DNA of 64,000 nt from Wyeomyia smithii (Eukaryota; Arthropoda; Insecta; Diptera; Culicidae), in contig NC_073696.1 of NCBI RefSeq assembly GCF_029784165.1, positions 182,479,498-182,543,497 on the forward strand, written 5' to 3'. Within the stretch, counting starts at the first letter, position 1. Each line of letters opens with the position of its first letter. Positions 21,330 through 32,690 of this stretch are shown one piece after another. Both the position numbers and the translations under genes were made by a program. The notes beneath the pieces are model-generated. The model worked only from the letters and a program-made list of their open reading frames with translations. It made no database searches and had not been told where the DNA came from.

Positions 21330-21770
21330 ATGTTACAACAATACCCTTACAAAAACCCTAAAAAAGCCCTACAGCAGCGAGGAGAGAAGTGGTTTTTTCC
21401 GCGAACTTCACCAGAAGCACTCTCGTACCGCAAACAGGCAAACTATGACAAGTGGCTAACCGAGTAGGTCTACGGGATCCCCAGAAACATATTCAGTGCA
21501 ACAGACACAGAAGCGCAGGAATTGGCATGCATGAATATTCCATTAGATTGCTCAGCACAGGCCAACTAGACACTAGAATCAGCTGGAGTGAAAAGAAATT
21601 GACCGACGAACTGTACAATAGTCCCGGTGTCACCGAAGCCCCATACACCTTCCACGAACTGCGTGCAAGGCTAACAACGATTTGGCAAAAAGCCATTACC
21701 CTATACCTGTAGTAAATTCGTTCATAAAAAAGAACGCGTAGGAAAAAAGCCGCAGTAGATGGTATTATTT
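21330..21770 (+). pseudogene. Decayed coding sequence, unknown family
   Basis: From the ATG at 21330 one frame reads MLQQYPYKNPKKALQQ... to a TAG after WLTE, then goes on (VYGIPRNIFSATDTEAQ, and later IVPVSPKPHTPSTN) through another TAG and a TGA with protein-like composition. The stops could each come from one C-to-T change in CAG or CGA codons. I do not recognise the family; a retroelement gag or a lost host exon are both possible. Confidence 0.3.
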
Positions 21771-23920
21771 TCTCGGAAGGCAGAAGGTCGGAGAAGGGAA
21801 TAAATCCCTGGGAGCTAAGGCACCACAGGTTGAAATGAGAGCTCACAATTTCGATATCCTGATGACCTGAACTGGAATAACGACCAGACATTCCGAGTTT
21901 TGAAATCAGGCTTCATTTACATTCATTCCTTTATACCCATTTGTGCCGGTTGGCTGGTAAATTTAAGTTTATGATAAAATTTGCGGAAGTCGAGTGCAAA
22001 CATTTTTCTGCAGCCGGGGGAGAATAAGTGCCGTTCAGATAGACGTCATCCTGCTCGGACAGATGGTGCTGAGAAATTAAAACAGGCACATAATTTATAT
22101 CACCCGTGTGAAAAAGCTTAGTTTATGTCCACTCCGTGCTACGGGCCCTGTCGAGTCTGATGACGGGGAAAGAAAGATCATGTGCCACTTTTTGGTCCCT
22201 TCTTCGAGTTTGAATACGTATAACGTTTATCCCATGCAAACAAACTCACGACAACCTTTGAAATGCAGCGGAAGTGTAATAAACTCGTTATTTTCATGCT
22301 ATCCATGCTGGACTTCTGAGCTATGAAAACGTTTCTACCCGTTAATAAAATGGAAGGTTTGGAATGCTTTTTATCGGAGTTCGTTCTATCTGACGTGGTT
22401 CTGAAGCATCCCGTGATAAGGGAAGTTTTCGAAAGGGAATCACATAAAACGGTTTTTGCATTATGGAAATCATATCCTACGGACAACTACACTTAGATAT
22501 TATTTTCTCTAACGTGCTTTTTTACTTATTCTTAAATTTTACCCGATCTGAAAAACAAAGTTAAAGGATACAACAGTAAACTGGGATAAAAAAAAAACAT
22601 TTTGTTTTGCTTGTTTCTCGAGCAGATTGCATCGTGGACCAGTATAATGTATTCAGAGCTGGGTCGCCTAATTCTTTACCATTATCTAATTTAACTGAAT
22701 TGAGTTCAATTATTTTACGGAGTTCGAAGTTGCTTCTATTTCTGTAACTGGATAATCTTCAACACAGCGCAACAAGACCCAACAGTTACTATTTCTGTGG
22801 AGCTAAGTATTTTGGAATGGAACAGTGCGAAACTCTTCGAAAGTGTCAGAAAATCGTCGCATTTGAATGGATGAAGGTCTATGCCCCTTTTATAATATTG
22901 ATTCGTTTCGATCTAGTACAAGAAAATGTGTAGCTCTTCCCGATAATTTTAGTTGGACTTTGCCCCGTAGATGGGCAACAGCATACCCGAAACGAAAAAA
23001 AGGTAATCATTGCTGATGCAAGAACACCTAGAAGCAATTTTCCCAATTGTAAGAATATCACCAGTTCTGACATTCTTAACCCATCGTTTTTGCGAACTGT
23101 GAACTTTTCGTTTTGGGTAAGCAAAAATAAAGCATATTCACACGCTCTAGAGAGTTTCTAACCTACAAATCGACCAATGTCGGGTAGCTCTGGTTTGAAT
23201 GGAACTTTGAACACTTATTTGATGTAGCAAACTGAATTTTTGACGTTTTTTTTCAAATTAAAGAATAGGTTATAGTTGAATATTTAGATTGTAAACTTAA
23301 AAAGCTTTAAGGAAAATGTTGTTCCAGTTCATATGCCGAGGTTTTCGAACACAAGGTGTTGTTCTACGATATTGGTTTCACTATATCTCAGCAGTTTGAT
23401 TAAGAGGAGATGGGAAGTAACGTCAAACTTGAATTAATGAAATCTTTAAATGAACACCGTAAAAATGTGCTTAAGTGCTACATGGTAAAATGAATACGTA
23501 GGAGCTCTTGTGTACAAAGTGTGTCAATTTGTCTCACCTGCTATTTGCAATCACTCCACTATGGTCGGAATCGTGAAATTTCACGACAAAAATCTGTAAG
23601 TCGAAAAGCAAAGATGCTAGAAATTTTTTCAGCTTCTAGAAATTTTCTCTACCAAGCGGAATCTGTCTTTTGGTATGAATAATTTTTCGAATAAAACGAG
23701 TTGCAAAAACTAGATGGTTTTGAATGGTAGATTAGCTAATTTTTGTGTGGAAACTCCAAGTTTTTGAATGCATTTTAGCCCTAAAGAGCAAAAAAGTTGA
23801 CTAATTCTACAAAATGCATTTTGAAGGTGAAACTATGTACTTTCATCCTAAACATGTTGTTGTCGGTTATATGTGCTAACAAGGGAGTAGAGTGCCTCCA
23901 AAAATTGTCATTTTAGAACA
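21771..23920. other. Unassigned intergenic sequence
   Basis: No gene recognised. The 23551-23680 stretch (GGAATCGTGAAATTTCACGA) recurs inverted at 29280-29405, a dispersed repeat of unknown type. Confidence 0.5.
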
Positions 23921-24061
23921 AAAAACCTAAATTAATCCACCTAGCGGTCAGACCCAGCCTTTCTCATTCAATCTTATTATTTGTGAAAATAGATTTACAT
24001 GAACGCTTCAATCCAATAAATGTATATTCACTCTTTAGGTTCTAAAACATGGATGTTGTAA
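23921..24061 (-). repeat. Terminal fragment of composite repeat, third copy
   Basis: Reverse complement of the right end of the composite repeats that end at 55470 and 58794: AAAAACCTAAATTAATCCAC, GGTCAGACCCAGCC, then sequence up to the Helitron 5' end at 24062. Confidence 0.85.
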
Positions 24062-24470
24062 TCTATACATATAAAAATGCAGTCCGGTCTGTCTGTCTGA
24101 TCCATATAGGCTCAAAAACTACCGAACCGATCGACGTGAAAATTTGTATGTAGGGGTTTTTAATGCCGATAAAGGTTCCTATGATAGTTTGAGACCCCTC
24201 CCACTCCTGGAAGGGAGAGGTCCCATACAAATGACACATAAATTTCAGCACAACTCAAGAACAAACCAAGCAAATGAAACCGAATTTGGCACGTGGATGT
24301 TTTGAGGGGTAACAAATATGTCCATAATAGTTGGACGCCCCTCCTTTTTCTGGAAGTGGAAATGAAACACAAATTTCTGCACATCTCGAGAGCTAACCAA
24401 CTAAATCGAACCATATTTGGCAGATGAATGTTTTTATTGGTAATAAATTTGTTCCATAATCGACCTCAGG
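24062..24470 (+). mobile_element. Helitron-like 5' end, truncated
   Basis: TCTATACATATAAAAATGCA after an A, the TCTG run and the ACCGATCGACGTGAAA block, then direct repeats with CATACAAATGA. It runs to CCATAATCGACCTCAGG and stops at the junction with antisense LINE ORF1. Confidence 0.75.
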
Positions 24471-25358
24471 TAACAGATCAAAGGGGTTCGATGTTATGGT
24501 AGAAGTGGTCACGGTCTTCTTCAGCATCTCAGCGTAAGAACGCTTTGAACGCTCCTTAAGTGACCGCTTGATTTTATCTCTGCGCTGCATGTACACCGGG
24601 CATGTGGAGAGCTCATGCTGGTTTTCCCCACAGTGAATACATTTTTCAGCATTAACACTGCAAGAATCTTCCGCATGAGTCTCCCCACACTTGCTACATC
24701 GTGCCTTATTGCAGCAGTAGGCGGCTGTGTGGCCTAACTGCTTGCAATTGGTGCAATTCATAACACGGGGTACATACAATCACACAGGCAGACGAACCCG
24801 GTCAATCGAGACGTGGCTAGGGAGTGCAGATCCGGCAAACGTAACGCGAAACGAGTCTGACGGAGTGTAAACTTTTTTACCACCGACGAGAGACATGGAC
24901 CGCAATTGCTTACAATCCAAAATCTTCGCCTGTGTTTCGGTATTTTTGAAGCAACCGGTTGCGCTTTTTAGGATACACTCGACAGACAGACTCGAATCGG
25001 TTATGACACCGTCGATCTCCACGTCTCGTGCGGGTATGTAAACGCGATACTCGCGTGTGAAGAGCTCAGAGCAAGCGATAGCATTGGCCTGTGCCAGATC
25101 ACTGACCACGACACGGAGCTTGTTAGGTCGGACCTTGGAAATTTCGGTCACGGCCTTGTACCCCTTCGTCAGGTCTTTTGAAATTTGCAGTATGTTTAAT
25201 CGCTTTGAATTCACTCCTGCCTTTGGACGAAAATAAACAGTATAGCTGCCTTGTTGAGATCCGTCCGGGTAAAGCCTGGGGCGAGGGGGGACTGGAGAAT
25301 GAACAGGGGAGGGGGTAACAGAAGGGTCAGGGTCAGGGGGGTTCGGGGATGGTGGCAC
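24471..25358 (-). pseudogene. I-clade LINE ORF1, N-terminal and zinc-knuckle part
   Basis: About 295 codons of a gag-like ORF1 on the minus strand. It opens with a proline-rich leader (MPPSPNPPDPDPSVTPSP), then a globular region with YTVYFRPKAG and FRVTFAGSALPSHV, then three CCHC knuckles: CTNCKQLGHTAAYC, CSKCGETHAEDSC and CIHCGENQHELSTC. It ends at SNPFDLL where Helitron sequence takes over. One in-frame TGA (24780-24782) interrupts it between RLPV and LYVPR; the frame continues on both sides. The overlap with 4455-5066 shows the same family. It would bind LINE RNA. The 3' truncation is unusual for a LINE and points to a rearrangement. Confidence 0.85.
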
Positions 25359-25690
25359 GGGAGGCGAGGGATCTATATCTATGCGCTAAATGTAGCGCAC
25401 TAGCGCACTAGCGCCGACAAGAACACGTACCTCTTTACTTCTTCCTTCCAGCAGTGGTTGTCCGATCGTTCGAAGCTGCACCCAAAGCAGCCAGCAGCAC
25501 CAGTACAGCAGCACCAATACAGCCACCAGCAGTGAGCCGGGTGTGAGATCACTCAGCACAGCGACACGGACTCGACTGTCAACTGATGGCCTTGAATGAT
25601 ACTTTTGTTTGGCTATTCGTACACACGGACCGGATTGTAATAGAACGACCACTTTGCACGTCCGTTTCTGTCGAGTGTTCGACGCGGAAT
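25359..25690 (-). other. Probable LINE 5' UTR
   Basis: GC-richer sequence directly upstream of the ORF1 start, with a tandem CAGCAGCACCAGTACAG-type run at 25490-25530. Its outer limit near 25690 is a guess from the change in composition. Confidence 0.4.
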
Positions 25691-25747
25691 GAAAAGGGTG
25701 GATGATTTAATACGAATTTTGCATTCTAGCGTCCGCCATCATGGCGC

Positions 25748-26920
25748 GTAAAAAGCTAGATACCAGTTTTTAAATATCATTTGAAAAAGCCGCGTTTTCT
25801 GAGCAAAACGTGATTTTTAAAAAATGTTCATCGTTTACCTTCGATTTTTGAATGAAGAATAAAAACTGCTCGAAAGGTCTTAAATGACATTTCGCACACG
25901 TACGATATATAAAGTTCTCCAAGCAAGATCTCACGAACATTAGCACCATTGCAATCTAAGATAGTGTGCGTAGAATTCATCGCTGTTTATTTATTTTTTT
26001 GTTCGACATTCTTGCAGCTAACAAAAAATTCTTACAGCTAACAAAGAAAACTATCTCATTAACACCAATGCATCACACCAATACAAAATCAAATGGAGAA
26101 CTCTATAGACCTTCCTATCTGCGCTAGTATTAGTGGTCGATTTCACCAATACAAGTTTTATTTTTGGTTGCAAATAATCAACACGCTGGTGGTAACAAAA
26201 ATTTCCTCCTGCCCCGAACTTTTATTCAAGTTGTAAGCCGATTTTTTGTTTTATTTCATCTATTTTTCCACTAAAACAAAGTTTTTTGAAATAGGTAACA
26301 CTATTGAACTAGTATTCATAGGTGAAATATTTTTCGAAATTGAATATCAGCTGATTTTTTGGTTGAAAACAAATCGATTTTATAAGGATACTCGACTAAC
26401 CTTGTATTGGTAAGATCTGGCGTAGAAAGCTCTATGGGAGAATTGGGTTGTTTAGCTATATCAGTTTTATATATAATCTGAAAGATCTACATTTTCTAAG
26501 TAAAACGTGATTTGAAAATTTTTTTTATCGTTGTCCTTCGCTTTTTAAATCACGATTTAAAACTGCTCGAAATCGCTACAATGACAGTTCTCCCATATAC
26601 CAACAGTCATTTTAGCGATTTAGAGCGAATTTTAATTGATCATTTAAAAATCTAAGGATAATGATATAAAGTTTTAAAAAATCACGTTTTGCTCAGAAAA
26701 TTACACTCTTTCAGATGATATATAAAAATCAGAAATCCGTTAATAGCTAAACAACCCAATTGTCATTTAAGGTATTTTGAGCTGTTTGTTATTCTTCATT
26801 TAAAAATCAAAAGACAACATTAAACATAAACATTTTTAAAAATCACGTTTTGTTCAGAAAATTGCACTCTTTCAACTGATATATAAAAGTCAGAAACCGT
26901 GTAAAACTTTTGGACCCAAT
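25748..26920. repeat. Nested inverted repeats
   Basis: Outer arms at 25748-25893 and 26760-26900 are inverted relatives (GAGCAAAACGTGATTTTTAA with the matching strand of TTTTAAAAATCACGTTTTG). Inside, 26446-26590 and 26618-26763 form a tighter hairpin beginning AATTGGGTTGTTTAGCTA. Inner and outer arms are themselves related, so this appears to be one foldback family inserted in or beside another copy. No coding content. Confidence 0.7.
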
Positions 26921-27039
26921 TTGAAACAGTTTACGTGTGCTGCATGTTTTAGGTATCTACTAATGCCTAATGAATCAAAGTTGCAAAATTGTATCGTCCG
27001 AGAAATACTTTAAATAAATAAATGAGTGGTGTATTTTGA

Positions 27040-27440
27040 ATACGGATGTAACGGATATCCGCATCCGCATCCGCAAATGCTGAACCTCCGCATGAAAATT
27101 GACATCCGCATCAACATCTGCATCCGTAATCACATATCCGCATCCGCATCATACCATGCGGATATTGAAAAAAAATATCACTTCATAAAGTATAGCAGAA
27201 AAATTTTCCTTGGTGTATTTACTGCTCGCCAAAATAACTTTTGCACTGAGGAGGGGCATAGTTATGTGAAAAAAGCAAAATATATCACAAGGGATGCTAC
27301 GGATATCCGCATCCGCATCCGCGAATGCGGAACATCCGCATGCAATTTGACATCCGCATCAACATCTGCATCCGTAATCACATATCCGCATCCGCATCCG
27401 CATCTGCAGATGTCTGAAAAATCACATCCGTAACATCCCT
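27040..27440. repeat. ATCCGC-rich low-complexity repeat pair
   Basis: Two ~105-bp blocks (27049-27155 and 27300-27405) made largely of ATCCGC hexamers, both beginning CGGATATCCGCATCCGC and sharing ACATCCGCATCAACATC. They are separated by ~145 bp of ordinary sequence. The open frames here (HPHP or IRIR repeats) result from the hexamer. Confidence 0.85.
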
Positions 27441-27983
27441 GATTTTGAAGTGTAAATCTCAAATTATTGATACCTCAAAAAAGGTAACACCTCATATCAA
27501 ATTTGTACCGGAAAAAGTTGTCCTGATTTTAAACCCGGACAAAATGGTAACCCTACATAAAGATCACTTGATTCTGGTTTAATTAGCTACATGGGCTCGT
27601 ATAGTGGAATGTCAGCGGGGTAAAAGTCAAATATTCCAATTAGGAAAACTAATGCCGAGTGTCATGCTGTGATGATGATATTGTTGGTGAAAATAAATAG
27701 TATTTATGAAAGTAGCAATAATAAACTGGTGATGGGAAATATCGCCCAAAATGGATATCGATAACAATCGATGATTCCGGGGCTTTCATCAGCCAGGTAT
27801 TTGACCAATGAAATTTTGCTATTTAAATAAATCTGTGATAATCAGAGACTAGTGTGAATGACAAATCTTACGATACTGCAAATGAAAATTCAAACAACCG
27901 GACGAGTTAAATAGTTTGTTTTGGAAAGTCTTCGGGTTTTACGCTGGAAGTGCTTTCAACGGAGTAGTTTCAAGTCGAAGTTC
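27441..27983. other. Unassigned intergenic sequence
   Basis: Nothing recognised. Confidence 0.5.
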
Positions 27984-27995
27984 ATCTTAAAGGTT
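27984..27995. repeat. SINE target-site duplication, left
   Basis: ATCTTAAAGGTT, repeated at 28326-28337 on the other side of the SINE. Confidence 0.9.
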
Positions 27996-28325
27996 TTTTT
28001 TTTTTTTTATTCTCGTTTATTTTCCGTCGGTCTAGTTCCGCCACTGTTGTGGCCAATCACCGACGCCCAGGGAGGCGACTCCACACCCAGGACCCTAACT
28101 CACGACCCGTTTATTAACGGACCGGCGCCAACGGCTTTACTTCCTCATGCGATGGAAGGCGTGATCCCAGAGATTTTTCGCCTCAGAAAATCTCCCGGTG
28201 TCGGCTAGGATTGAATCTAGACCAGTTGGGTTGGTTGTGAGTGGATCACGCCACCTCACAACCATCGACACCTATGTCGGCGGTGGGATTCGAACCCAGG
28301 CGTCGAGCGTGGTTGACGGAGACGG
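27996..28325 (-). mobile_element. Full-length tRNA-derived SINE (Feilai-like)
   Basis: Read on the minus strand from 28325: a tRNA-like head with GGTTCGAATCCCACC as B box, a ~250-bp body (ACCGGGAGATTTTCTGAG) and a poly-A tail seen as about 14 T at 27996. Perfect 12-bp target duplications flank it. The Feilai name is by resemblance only. It would be transcribed by RNA polymerase III and mobilised by a partner LINE. Confidence 0.85.
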
Positions 28326-28337
28326 ATCTTAAAGGTT
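28326..28337. repeat. SINE target-site duplication, right
   Basis: Second copy of ATCTTAAAGGTT, next to the SINE head. Confidence 0.9.
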
Positions 28338-30099
28338 GTATACTTAGGGATACAATCTGGGGGGTAGACAAAATAATTGAAACAGGCAAAATCTTGTCAA
28401 CATATAAATGGCCAAAACATCACGAAAAATGAATCAATTTTGACGAAACAGGTTTCATTTTACTGGAAAACTATCCTTGTTTCCTAGTATTACTTGAGAA
28501 CTGGACGTGACCAAGGGACACTGGAAATGTTTCGGATTTCCGGAGTGTGTGTGTGTGTGTTTATATTATCGATAAGTATCGATAAGTTTCCTATCACTAG
28601 AATAAACCTCCATAAGGACTGAAATAACGCAGTCATTTACTCTTACTGCTGTTCTAAGGTTATCCAAAAACTGTTATAGAAAATGGACAAACAAATATGA
28701 CAGATGCGATAGAACGGATAACAAATATAACAAACTAAAATCACAAATTCTACAAATAGATTTATGTAAATTTTTTAACATGTACACTCATACGGAATTT
28801 ATCTATACTCACATATATACGCATATACAGTAACATTGGGTAAACCACCAAACCATTGAAAATATTAAAAATATGAATGCATTATGGTGAAATTTATACA
28901 AATTGAACAAAACTAGATGAATTCTTTATATACCGACATACAAACATCATTTCATAATATTATAATATACGGGTCGATTTCTTTGATACGGAAGTAACAT
29001 CAAATAAATCGAAAGTCTGTACACAATAGCAGAATCCCAATGACTCTACTATTGTTTTCGGGCGGGGCTTGCCGACGGGAAAAGGATTGCGGAATGCGCT
29101 GCAAGTAATCAGTCATTCTGTTATGGATCTTTGGAAAATCGGTAGAGCTAACACCTTCTTGATCCCGAAACAAAGAAAATTGTAGAAATTAAATTCTATT
29201 GCAGCTGTTTTCGTTTCACATTATCACTGCCAGACAGTGGGAGAGAGATATTGTGTGTGGAATAGAACTACCCTAGTAACCAGTCATTCCAGAAGATAGA
29301 TTCCTCTTAGTAGAGAACTTTTATAGAAGACAAGAAATTTATAGCATCTATGGTTTCTGACTCACAGATTTTTGTCGTGAAATTTCACGATTCCGACCTT
29401 AGTTCACTCTGGGGAACATTCTGGTTGTGATATGCTGGAAATAAACAAACGACTTTTGGCACGAGTTTTGTACTATCGTACCGGTCCAAATGAAATTTAA
29501 TCGCTGTTAGCACGATGAAGGGCTTCAAACGGTAGGTTGATAACAGAAAGAAGCGCCCCCACGAGTCATACGATTACAATAGACTGCCAGTTGAAACATG
29601 CTTCGCCAACCCGAGCGTCTGTTTACCAAGGTACTAAGGTGATGCGGTTCGAAACAGCGTCTGATCTCTGTGCAGCTGATCGACGTCCTGATGTCAGCGT
29701 GGGACCCTAAACAGAGTTGGGGAAAACCCAATAAGCCACTTCGGGAAATAATATGTTACAAACAACGTAAGGGATAATAAAGTTCTAGTTTGAATCCGCA
29801 ATCACTTAATGTGTTTGCGGCACGGAAAGTGACAGCCAGAATTCTTTTACAGCGGTTTGTAGCCTTAGGCGTCCCCTTTCTGTGGTGTAAATTTCACGGT
29901 GTTAAGTGCAGTGAGTCAAAAGTTATTCCAGATGAAAGCCGAGAGGACAGAAAAAATCTGTACACTCACGTTGATAATCCAACGTGGTCCGCAATGAAAA
30001 ACAAAAACACGTTGAAAATCGTTAAATCAAGCATGTATGATGTGCTCGAACATTTCAGGGAGCGAGAGGGCGTGGATTGAATGCCTCAAGGTAACCGTC
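28338..30099. other. Mostly unassigned sequence
   Basis: Contains a short (GT)n at about 28545 and the inverted partner of 23551-23680 at 29280-29405. The 29790-30080 open frame may be a diverged upstream part of the following transposase, but I cannot align it convincingly. Confidence 0.4.
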
Positions 30100-30720
30100 G
30101 AAGTAAACATATGACCGCAAGCTGAAACTGAAGCTGTTGAGAAAGCAAACCCTGGACAAAACAAAATATTGATGCGAAATTTCGTCACCAAAACTCTAGG
30201 TCGGAAAACCAAAACTCGAGGTTGACGAAGTACCAAGGATGCCAGCTCATTGACGATAAATCCTACGTCAAAATAGATTTCGAACAGCATCCATTCTACA
30301 TGGCGTCGGCACGAGGAGATGTTATGGCGAAGTTTAGATTTGCTTGGATAAATTTGCAAAAAAAACTCATGATTTAGCAAGGAATATGCAGCTGCAGAGC
30401 AAATACCAAATTGTTCGTGACGAATAAGACGATGGACACGAAGCTGTACAAGGAAGAATGCCTTGGCGATTAAGCCCATAAAAGTCCCGTGAAGTTTTGG
30501 ACAGATTTGACGAAATGCCACTATATTCTGAAAATCATCCAGTGGTACCGCGATAATAACGTAGATTTCATCGATCAAACCCTAAAGCCACTCAACTGCC
30601 CGCAGTTCCGGCGTATCGAAAGATTTTGGGCAATAATAAAGCGAAAGCCTAAAAAAATTGAAAAAAAGAAACGGTTTGGGACGACCCAAATTTGTAAAAA
30701 AATGTGCCAAGGAAGTTGAC
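30100..30720 (+). pseudogene. ITmD37E-type mariner transposase, catalytic half, decayed
   Basis: Frames shift, but the DDE core reads clearly: LIDDKSYVKIDF with the first Asp at 30252-30254, CSCRANTKLFVTNKTMD, KFWTDLTKCHY with the second Asp at 30504-30506, and NCPQFRRIERFWAIIKR with Glu at 30618-30620. There are exactly 37 residues between the second Asp and the Glu, the signature of the mosquito-associated DD37E branch of the Tc1/mariner superfamily. Internal stops and frameshifts (about 30310-30470) make it non-functional. It would have cut and joined element ends at TA. No inverted termini were identified with certainty. Confidence 0.8.
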
Positions 30721-30802
30721 TGCGGAGGTATGCAGTGTTTGATGAGAGGAATGAAGTGGAAAGTAAGGATTTTTATTAGAAACGAAGAGAAATGATTTGT
30801 AT

Positions 30803-30892
30803 TGATATTTTTTCCTTGAAGTTTCGTTAATTACCTGTTTGTTACATCAAAACAAACAGGAAATTACCTGAACTTCAAGGAAAAAATATAGC
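30803..30892. repeat. Inverted repeat hairpin, ~40-nt arms
   Basis: TTTTTTCCTTGAAGTT...ACCTGTTTGT pairs with ACAAACAGG...AACTTCAAGGAAAAAA around a very short loop near 30847. It lies just downstream of the mariner remnant, so it could come from its terminus, but this is not shown. Confidence 0.75.
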
Positions 30893-31025
30893 CTTATATT
30901 ATAACCTTATTTGTACGTTAATGGTTACATTTAGATGATAGATGATTTACAGCGATACAGATGATTTTATTATTCCGGATTTTAAATGGACATAGCTTTA
31001 TGAATCTGTCATAAAAATCAGCCAC

Positions 31026-31078
31026 GATTGGAAAATTGGGATGGAGGATGCTACGATTGGAAAATTGGGATGAAGGAT
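31026..31078. repeat. ~30-bp tandem duplication
   Basis: GATTGGAAAATTGGGATG occurs twice in direct order with near-identical following bases. Confidence 0.85.
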
Positions 31079-31159
31079 GTTTCACATCAAATTGCATCAC
31101 GCGAAAATCACTGTGGAAAATTAACCATTGGGTGTTTTGCCTTGATTTGATTTTGCCCA

Positions 31160-31262
31160 AGCATCTGCAAAATCGTCAACGCTCTCATCGGAATGTCGGA
31201 AAACAACTCGGAATCGGTGAGTCGGGTGATTAAGCGTTACTTCGAAACTCTGATCATCGAAC
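31160..31262 (+). pseudogene. Transposase helix-turn-helix fragment
   Basis: About 33 codons reading ...NNSESVSRVIKRYFETLIIER, which resembles the second part of the N-terminal helix-turn-helix of Tc1/mariner-type transposases. It ends where a Jockey fragment begins. Confidence 0.4.
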
Positions 31263-31289
31263 GGTAGGAGAAATGAGGTCAGAATATAT

Positions 31290-31900
31290 TAAAAAAACTA
31301 GTTTTCAAAGAGCACATTGAGAGTATACAAGCCAAGTGCATAAAATATACGAGATGTTTATATCCTCTCATTAACAGGAATTCTAAACTTTGTTTCAAGA
31401 ACAAACTTTTTATTTACAAACAAATTTGTATACCAGCAATGCTTAATGCTATACCGATCTGGTCAAGTTGCTGTTCAACAAGGAAGAAAACGCTCTAACG
31501 GATTCAGAATAAAATTCTGAAAATGATTTTTAAGCGTCCTACTTGGTTTGGTACACTCGAATTACATGAACTTACTGTTATTGAACCATTAGAAGCTGTG
31601 TCAAATAAAATTATTAACAATTTTCGACAAAAATCGTTGCAATCAATTGCTACGATAAGCTCTCTTTATTGCCAATAAGTCAGCAATTAAGTTAGTTGTA
31701 TGTTTACTTCCCCTTTTCTGACAAGTAGGTTTAATTCCCTACGAATGATAAGTCCTAATTGCGAAAGCAAACAAATCCTAACAATTAAAATTACAAATTT
31801 CTATCAGTGTTGATAAGTTACCATTTGTGATTGGACACACATACTCATTATTTTCTAATATTTATCATAAATACTTAAGCTACTAACAAATCCCCCTTTT
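31290..31900 (+). pseudogene. Jockey-clade LINE 3' end (ORF2 C-terminus and 3' UTR)
   Basis: The coding part (about 31290-31680) reads CLYPLINRNSKLCFKNKLFIY, AMLNAIPIWSSCC, RIQNKILKMIFKRPTWF and NKIINNFRQKSLQS, the conserved post-RT region of Jockey-clade ORF2 proteins. It carries frame breaks, and the endonuclease and RT domains are missing (5' truncation). A ~220-bp 3' UTR follows, ending near the C- and T-rich tract at 31893-31904. Juan-like by eye. Non-functional. Confidence 0.7.
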
Positions 31901-32039
31901 TTAAAATAAAAAGGGCAGAATAGATATCCTGTTAGTGATCAGAATCACAAGGGTGTTGTAAAAACGTTTACCCGGAATCCGCTTCAGTCAGAGCCAAAAA
32001 GATGAAACTGTCCAAGTTTTTTTTTCAGAGAGCCAAGGA

Positions 32040-32690
32040 CCGGGAGGGTCTGTATAAATACGTACAAAGTGCAGAAGGCTCCAAATCGTGACGAACTACA
32101 ACATACGGTGGGAAAGTTACGAGCCGAGAAACTGTACACCCAGATACTGACGAAGCCTCATTGTCTCATTATGGATGATGAGTCCTACCTTAAGGCGGAC
32201 TTCCGGCGGCTTCCGGGGCTACTGTTCTTCACTGCCCAGTCAAAGTTTGATGTTTCGAAGGAAGTAAAGAAGCAGAAACTTTCAAAGTTTGCCAAGAAAT
32301 ACCTGATTTGGTAAGCGATCTGCTCATGTGGCAAAAAAGCGCCGGTCGTGACTATCAGAATTGTAAACGGGGAGATCTACCTTAAGGAATGTCTACAGAA
32401 GTCTCTGCTTCCTCTGTTTAAGCAACACGAGGGATCTACAATCTTCTGGCCTGATCTAGCTTCATGCCACCATTCAAATTATGTCGTACCCAAAGACATG
32501 AACCACCACCTCCCAACCCACCTAAACTAAAACCTATCGAAAAAAACTGCACTTTTACGAAGCAGGCACTACGAAAGCATCTCAATAACCGGTTCCTTCG
32601 GGACACCCAGGTTGTTCCGGAAGTGATCAGAGCAGCCGAAATTTAGAAATATGTCCCAACGAAGATTCCTGATTTAAAATCCTGAAGAAA
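32040..32690 (+). pseudogene. Second ITmD37E-type transposase remnant
   Basis: From TYKVQKAPNRDE through LIMDDESYLKADFRRLPG (first Asp pair), KFAKKYLIW, IYLKECLQKSLLPLF and FWPDLASCHH (second Asp) to PKLKPIEKN (Glu). About 14 residues between the second Asp block and VVPKDMN are deleted, and there are several stops and frame changes. Same branch as 30100-30720 but a separate copy, because both hold the catalytic region. The N-terminal DNA-binding domain is absent. Dead. Confidence 0.78.

Noticed and set aside
25725..25760. Helitron 3' end (CGCCATCATGGCG palindrome then GCTAG)
   Set aside because: The base after CTAG is A, not T, and no other copy with this end was seen in the window. Probably coincidence.
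27026..27433. 135-codon plus-strand frame over the hexamer repeats
   Set aside because: Low-complexity translation of ATCCGC repeats; the opposite strand is open too.
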